A stretch of DNA of 64,000 nt from positions 8,701,579-8,765,578 of the forward strand of contig CM049307.1 of the NCBI GenBank assembly GCA_026874595.1, read 5' to 3'. Below, one piece after another: positions 57,461 through 64,000 of this stretch (positions within the stretch are counted from its first letter, which is position 1; each line of letters begins with the position of its first letter). The notes under the pieces were generated by a model. That model made no database searches and was not told where the DNA came from. It saw only the letters and a program-made list of their open reading frames with translations. Position numbers and translations under genes: made by a program. The stretch comes from Sipunculus nudus (taxonomy: Eukaryota > Annelida > Sipuncula > Golfingiida > Sipunculidae).

Positions 57461-58249
57461 TTTTTAAAGAGAAACTTCATGGCCCTGCTTATTGGCAAGT
57501 TGATATCCACCAATGTTAAGAGTTTTGGTCCCAGTCTGTGAATTATCTCTCCTTGCTACAAGGTCTAACTGTCTCATAGTACCAGTGTCTCCACCAGATG
57601 TCACCACATTACTGATATTTCTTCACCTAAAGAGACAAGAATCACCTCTTCAATGACATACAATAATCTTTTGTGATATGTGGCATATGAATAAACAGAC
57701 AGAAGTATGAATTTTTACTGTACTAAAATGTGAACTACATCACATCCATAAACACTTTTCCTTCCATCAAGGCCAACTTAACCACAATTTCAGTAAATCT
57801 TTTGTTGACAAATATTGATTTCTGGGGCTCACTAGGTGCCTAATTTAACAAAGTGCTGTCATACAAGTACATGCAGGGCTTGTTCTGAGTAACCTTTTAA
57901 AAATGCACAAGTGATGAAAGCTGATATGTATAGTTCTCAGGCACTTTTTTAAACAAGGGACCCATGGGTCATGGCGCTCAGCTGTTATATATGATAAAAA
58001 AGTACGATTTAGAAATGAGGCACATGCTGGTTTTGTGTGGTAATAAATATAAGCTTATTATGAGTCGTTAGTGTTTAGCTTATGTATGATTTTGATAGTA
58101 TCTTTGGAGACAGGGAAGAAGATAGATTTCATTTATTTTATTAACAAATGGAGGGCTATTGTCACACAGATTTTGACTTGGCCATATAACTTATAAGCAG
58201 CACATATAATATAAGAGTTTAACTATTTATTAAAATTTAATAACAAATA

Positions 58250-60597
58250 TTGTGCCAAATATAATTTTTATTTAAAAAAAATAAGAGAATCATATGATTT
58301 TTTAAAAATAAAATATAACTAAAAAGATAATTAAAATAATATTCATGAATGCATTCATGAATGCATTCATGAATACATTTCGAAAGTATTTGCACTGGTA
58401 TTCATATACTTTCATTTTTACGTGAATTCCCATTCTGATGCAAGAAATTTTATAATGGAGTACATATTCATATTCGTATTCAAATACATTTGCAAAGTAT
58501 TCACACCATGTCTGGTATTTATTCAGTTTTAACCACACAATGATGTTGAGAATCCAGAATATACAAAATTCACACATTTAAATAATGATCATAAGTACCT
58601 GGTTTTATGGTTTTTATTTATATTAAAAAAAAATAAATGTAATATTCATTCTGGACTAATTCCATATCAATGTACACACTAGACACAGTAGGAATATAGA
58701 TTAATATTATCAACTGCATCTTTGTCTATCATTAATTTCCTTCATATGATCCCTAATGATTAGTAATGAATAATATGATTTATTTTTGTATCATTAAAAT
58801 TGAACTGAAAAATACCATAGGTGACTGCATGGTGTTATTTGGAATACTTGACATTCTACCCATTGATACAAGATTCTTATAATATCAGTAACTGCAAGTT
58901 AATTTCCTTTTACTCATCAACTAACAAATTCCTTTTCTATTTTTCTTTAATTTGTTATTAAAAACCAATAAAAATTTATTTTTTATTGTTATGTTGTCAG
59001 TTAAAACAACTTCTAGATAAGTTGGGTTGGACACCTGGATCAACTGTGGCTGGCCATAAGCTGCCTGGCTGCCCCACTTTATGCCTCGCCTCAAGCGTGT
59101 ATAATTTGCTCAAAGGTCAACAAGGTCAACATACAGGTGACTCAAGAGGGGCTGGGGAGAGCCAAGGTCTGACATGGTCTCATAAAAACATTAATAAAAG
59201 CTACAATTTTTGGCCAATTTCTTTCAGCTTTCTAAACTAAAACACTGAAATCCTTATGTGTGCATGATATTAAAATGATATCAACAGTGCTCACAGGAAA
59301 CAAACGTGCCATGGTCAAAGTTGGGCAAAATTAAATGTACTAATTTTATATTTATACTACCGGTAATAACTTATAAAATTTGAAAAACTCAGAACTAAAT
59401 TTGAGTATTCAATTGAATCTTGATTAAATAATGTTACATCCCTGACAAAAAATCTCTAGCTTCAGCAATCCTCTTGTTAAGGGTGTAAATATATTTCTTG
59501 ATTCTTTAAAAAGTGCATTATGTTTGGGCCCATAACTTAAAACAGTTACGCAATACTGACATCATTTTTGGCATGTGCATAGCGAATGTATAGAAAAATA
59601 TGTATATTATACATGATCAAAGACAGATCAGTGGTTTTGATATTAGGCAGTCTTACAGTGTAACAATAGGTTTTTAATGGAAAAATGAAGTTTTTCATTA
59701 ATATTTCGAAGGAATTAAGTCTTAGTGATCAAATTCTTGGCATGGTAGGGGATTTTGGAGACATCTAACTGTATGCCAAATTTAAGAAACTTAGAGCTGA
59801 AGCTGGGGAGCTGAGCTCTACCAAACTGCATAACACTAGCTTGATGTAAACAATATGTGACTTGAATAACTTGAATAAAATCTACAGTTTTTGATCAACT
59901 GGTTTCAAATTTTTGGTGTTAACAGACAAAATAATAACAAAAACATGCTGTGAAAATTAAATCCACAGTACTTACGGAAAAAAATGTGCCATGGTCAAAC
60001 TTGGGCAAAATTTAAGGTACCAATTTTATATTTTTGCCAATATTTAAAAAAATTTAACAGATTTTGATCTAATTTTTGGTATAAAATTAAATTTTGATCA
60101 ATTAAAGTTGTATTACTGAAAAAAGTCCCTACCTTTAACACTTTTGGTCTTAAGTGACCAAATATCTTTCCTGATTTTTTTTATTAAGTCCATTATGTTT
60201 GGGCCCATTACTTTTTTAAATTAAATAATACTGACTTAATTTCTGGCATGTACATAGGAACTATATAGAGGAATATTTATGGTAAATATGAAGAAAACCA
60301 GATGAGGGGTTTTGATATTAGGCAGTCCTGAGGTGTAAAAATAAATTTTTTAATAAAAAAATTGAGGTTTTTCCTTAATATCTCGAAGGAACGAAGCCCA
60401 ATTACCCAATTTTCGGCATGGTAGGAGATTTTGGGGACATCTAACTGTATGGAGAATTTCAGATTCGTAGGTCCAATGGTGTCGAAACGTGCCAGTCTTA
60501 CGGACTGACATCCGGATGGATGGACGGACAGACAGATGGACGACGGACAATGGACCATGACTATAGCTCAGATGACTTATAGTCAGCTGAGCTAAAA
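58250..60597 (-). mobile_element. Long dispersed element, most complete copy
   Basis: On the - strand it starts at 60597 with TTTTTAGCTCAGCTGACTAT and a TGTCCGTCGTCCATC-type microsatellite. It then holds two related ~690-bp halves (each with the TTGGGCAAAATT motif, near 60000 and 59315) and runs to about 58250. Its 3' half matches 13224-14800 and its 5' half matches 43965-44553. The junction TGCTGAAGCTAGAGATTTTT near 59445-59465 is uninterrupted here, whereas in the left copy it is split by the Helentron-like element. No coding capacity was recognised. Confidence 0.7.
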
Positions 60598-60599
60598 AT

Positions 60600-60803
60600 C
60601 AGTGCGGGCAGATGATATTTTATTTTTTTTTACCTTTTTAGATAAAAATGTCATATGATCAGGGAAAAGCATGAAAATAACAGTATTTGTATGCTTTAGA
60701 GGTGAAAGGACTACATAACAAAGAAAATCTGATCAAACTTGTATTATTTTATCTTTTTGAAAGATGAAAAATCAAAATAACCTTTTTTGATGCGGGGGGT
60801 TAA
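60600..60803 (+). repeat. Dispersed block shared with 33963-34175
   Basis: GTGCGGGCAGATGATATTTT, TCATATGATCAGGGAAAA and TGCGGGGGGTTAAA are shared with the block inside the intron repeat. In both places it follows repeat-family termini. Confidence 0.6.
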
Positions 60804-62285
60804 AGTGCATTGTCTCTGGGACTGAAAGCATGAGCTGCAGCAAGCACCAAGTACTGATGGTTTCAATATTTAAAACCTTAAGGTTTTGGCTATCACTAGC
60901 TAGAACATAAGAATAAACATGAGAATAAACAGCAAGGCCTGCCAATGCCAGCAATGGATTATTGGAACTAAATTTTTACAAAAGAGACAATACACAAAGC
61001 ATCGTTTGAGCAACATCAAAATGTATGGCATTTCTTGCAACACAAGTCTTAAAGAGGACAAGAACCATTCACAATGAGTATTTTCCAAATCAAACAAATA
61101 TCCAGGAATTCCAGAATCAAGAAAGCATTGGTAATCTTTACAAATTTTATCACATTTATATATTTTGAAAGAATAAAAACATTTTTTCTGGCATGTCTGT
61201 CAAAGACATGGACTATATATCAGTATCATTCAAAATATATAAAAAAGTCAAAGATTTTTTTTACTGGCAACATTCTAAAGTATAACAAAATACCAATATT
61301 TTTGTTTTTAAATTTTATTGATTAAGGCTTTAGATTAAATATAACCTAAAAGAATGTTTGCTTTAGGGCACATTTCTAAAGGCCCACATTTAAATGGAAC
61401 ACGTTACTTGAACAGTTGATGAACAAAACAATTAACTACGTAAATACATTTTATATAATATATATATTATATCATACATATACAATATAAATACATATCA
61501 TTACATAAATAAACCATTTGTGAAAAAATATTGTTGAGAACATTTTAGCTTTAAGAATAATTCCACATCAAGTTGTACCAGAGTCATGATTTGCATTAAA
61601 CAAGGAAATTCTAAAACAATATTCATATATTCCTTTAAAAGCCTGAGGATTTAGACAGACAACTTAGCTGAGGACATTTCTTTTGTTTTCTTTGTTGGCA
61701 TTTTAGAACACAAACATTTCTTGCCGGCTGTAATTAATTAAACCATAAAAGAAAAAGCACCCTCTTAGGTTTCTTGTTAAGTCTGTGACAGTTAATGACA
61801 GCTGACAAAAAAAATTAATTGAAATCTTTCCTACTACTCCTTCAGATTATCATCAGCAAAGAGGGAAGGTTAAGTTGTTGTAATATATATATTTCATGAC
61901 CAAACCTCTGAATATTAATAGTATTTCCATTATTCAAGGTGAATCAAGTGTTTAAAAAGCTATAAATTTATCGAGTTAATTTACCAGTCTCCACATGATT
62001 CAGGCACACTTATCACTAGCTGACATTATCTTGACCACAAATCATGTCAATCATAAGATCTGGCTCTACTGGTTTTCAGCAAGGTAAAAATAACCTGCTG
62101 AGTCAGCACTGATAATAAAAGATGTGCCAAGTCAAGAATACCTCGCACATGAATATATATAGCAATTGCTCTCACTTCAACTGGAACATTAAGCATAGAT
62201 AAAAAAATAATTATACAGAAGATTTTCAATCATAGGCTAATCACAGGAAGCCTCTCCTCATCTTCCATAACTGACCAATAAAGTA
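60804..62285. other. No gene identified
   Basis: AT-rich sequence with TA-rich runs near 61450-61490. A small - strand frame with a possible acceptor near 61727 is noted among rejected items. Confidence 0.45.
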
Positions 62286-62289
62286 AATA

Positions 62290-62710
62290 GGTTATATAGC
62301 ATATGACCTTGAAACTAAGGTCAAGGCCAAAAATATAATTTTTTAAATCTTTCACATGTGACTATTACTTTGACCAAAGTTCAGTTTTGGAAATCAGCTG
62401 TTAAGGACAGATAACCCAAAATAATGGCCACAACTGAGTTATAATACGTAAAAGGTTATGTAGCATGCTAACTTGAAAAGTAAGTCAAGGTAAAAATATA
62501 TTACTTCGACCAATGTTCAGTTTTGGAAAATCAGCTGTATTGGAGAACTGGCCCAAACACTGGCCACAACTGAATTATAAAAGGGAAGAGCGGTTGTAGC
62601 ATATGACCTTGAAAATTAAGTCAAGGTCAAAAATAAAAAATCAGGTGCAAACTTCCGCCTGCAGCCAATTTTCAAACTAAAGGTCAGTTTTGGAAAATCA
62701 GTTCTATTGG
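62290..62710. repeat. Three imperfect ~150-bp repeats with AGGTCA-type motifs
   Basis: Three related units each carry GTAGCATATGACCTTGAAA-like text, AAGTCAAGGTCAAAAAT-like text, TTCAGTTTTGGAAAATCAGC and TGGCCACAACTGA (third partial). The first has TGACCTT (62304-62310) and AAGGTCA (62317-62323) as an exact inverted pair. Confidence 0.75.
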
Positions 62711-63665
62711 AAAAACAGCATAAATCTGGGCAAAGTAAGAAACTGTTTGGTTCATGGTATGTACTCAGAGGGACTTATCAGAGAATCTGAGAGATTCAGG
62801 GAATTTTGTGTGCAGGTATTATATTGTGAAAACAATACTTCAATTTAAATTAACATCTGCACAGTACACGTAAGTGGACCGGAATAGTTATAATTGATAT
62901 CTGACTGTAATAAAAAAGTAGATGAGGGTATCTGTGATAAATTTAACTAATATTTAAATGAAAAATGGTAGAGAGACAGCATGGACTGTTACAAACTTCT
63001 GGAGCTTCCATGAAGTGATTTTGAAGTGATCACCCGGGCAGGACTATTTTGCTGGAACTGATCAGCCCAGTTGAGACTTTTTAGCACTGAGCAGTACCAA
63101 ACATGCATTGATAGGCCTGTAAAACTGTGAGACGCTGTCAGAATGTGCTGATCAGCACCATTTGGTACCGGAAAAGAGTAAATTATAATAAAAAAATGTT
63201 TTAATTTTCTCTGCTGTTCATCAATGATACAATTACTGACAACAAGACTAAATACTAGTAGTAGGCTTATACTGATCAGCAAGTAAGAAATATAAAAAAT
63301 ATTTTAACAAATATAAAATAATAAAAATATAAAAGACAAGGCCTACAGGCCTAATGCGAACCTGTGCAATGAGATTACCCTAGGTATAATGCTTCAATGC
63401 TGGACCATTACTTTTCAAGAACATGTGTAACATGTATATGAACAATGCAAGTACTAAACACTTAGAAAAAGAAATTATTAAACAAACATCACTGCTGAAA
63501 TTCTAGCATGGGTGCACACAACACAAAAACTAGAATACGGGTAGTCAACAAGCGACTACTTGTATCCACCAGAATGAGAGTGGGATGGGTGAAGTGAGGC
63601 ATGGATTGAGTGGCATGGGGAGATAGAGAGAGGTGTGTTGCATAATTGCCTGGATGTCTGCAGCC
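62711..63665. other. No gene seen
   Basis: AT-rich sequence without recognisable coding or element ends. Confidence 0.45.
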
Positions 63666-63668
63666 GAA

Positions 63669-64000
63669 GTGTATATATATATATATATATGTCGGTTGTG
63701 CCACCTACCACAAAATCAAGAAAGCTGTCCAAGATATAAACATGCAAAGCTTTAGGCAGACAAGTCAAACCACTACTGAGATATAAATGATTTTAGCCCA
63801 CGGCAGACAAACAGACGGACGCTGTGCAAAAATGGTGGCAGGTGGCGCCACCAATCGTGTGTATGATTAAGAGCTATGTGAGATCTATACAAATGCAAAT
63901 TTTCAGGGGGATATGTCAAACCAGTCCAGAGATATAAGCTTGACTGTCTGCAGCATAAACATGAATATAGGTGGCGCCACCTGCCACAAAATCAAGAAAG
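63669..64000. repeat. TA microsatellite and dispersed repeat with GGTGGCGCCACC, open at right edge
   Basis: (TA)n at about 63670-63691, then a unit with CACAAAATCAAGAAAG at 63708 that starts again at 63984. Between them are two exact GGTGGCGCCACC palindromes (63841-63852, 63970-63981) and a GACAAACAGACGGACG run. It continues past the window. Confidence 0.7.

Noticed and set aside
61670-61727. Small - strand frame after an ATTACAG acceptor (KMPTKKTKEMSSAKLSV)
   Set aside because: Lysine-rich text in AT-rich DNA is expected by chance; no polyadenylation signal or neighbouring exon supports it.

Overview
The window looks like AT-rich, repeat-dense animal nuclear DNA, most likely from a mollusc and probably a bivalve. 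The evidence is spliced genes with GT-AG introns, several minisatellites, non-LTR and Ty3/gypsy retrotransposons, and Helentron/'pearl'-like elements with tandem cores. The organism call is inference from element types only. There is no operon structure and no prokaryotic gene.

Two genes are clear, and both encode class-III PLP enzymes of the ethanolamine-phosphate / 5-phosphohydroxy-lysine phospho-lyase family (ETNPPL/PHYKPL, formerly AGXT2L1/2). One enters from the left on the + strand and ends with a last coding exon at 5270-5585; a 29-bp satellite (1-4327) sits in the intron before it. The other is on the - strand. I could assemble ten coding exons from 43027 down to the stop codon at 20492. 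All phases agree and give about 461 residues; only the short N-terminal exon is missing. The two paralogs are tail to tail.

Layout: 1-4327 satellite; 5270-5585 last exon of paralog 1; 5586-20300 intergenic DNA with hairpins, a nested Helentron-like element (11519-13223), dispersed repeats and a 72-bp minisatellite (18105-20297) ending about 195 bp past the stop of paralog 2; 20492-43027 paralog 2, whose introns hold a LINE, a 41-bp minisatellite, a second Helentron-like copy and a 5.4-kb array of about 54 x 101 bp; 44690-52946 a decayed LINE split by a very young Ty3/gypsy element (44785-51642); 52947-64000 mostly dispersed repeats.

Two observations stand out. First, the 101-bp array (35669-41114) is made from the 3' end of a real coding exon plus its 5' splice site, so one intron carries about 53 extra copies of an exon end with a GTAAGT donor. 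Second, the gypsy element has gag and pol in one frame, separated by a single TGA in a tobacco-mosaic-virus-type readthrough context (CAA TGA CAA TTA). Its linker also has an 11-residue repeat followed by a chromodomain-like end. The same element has an integrase frameshift although its LTRs are almost identical.
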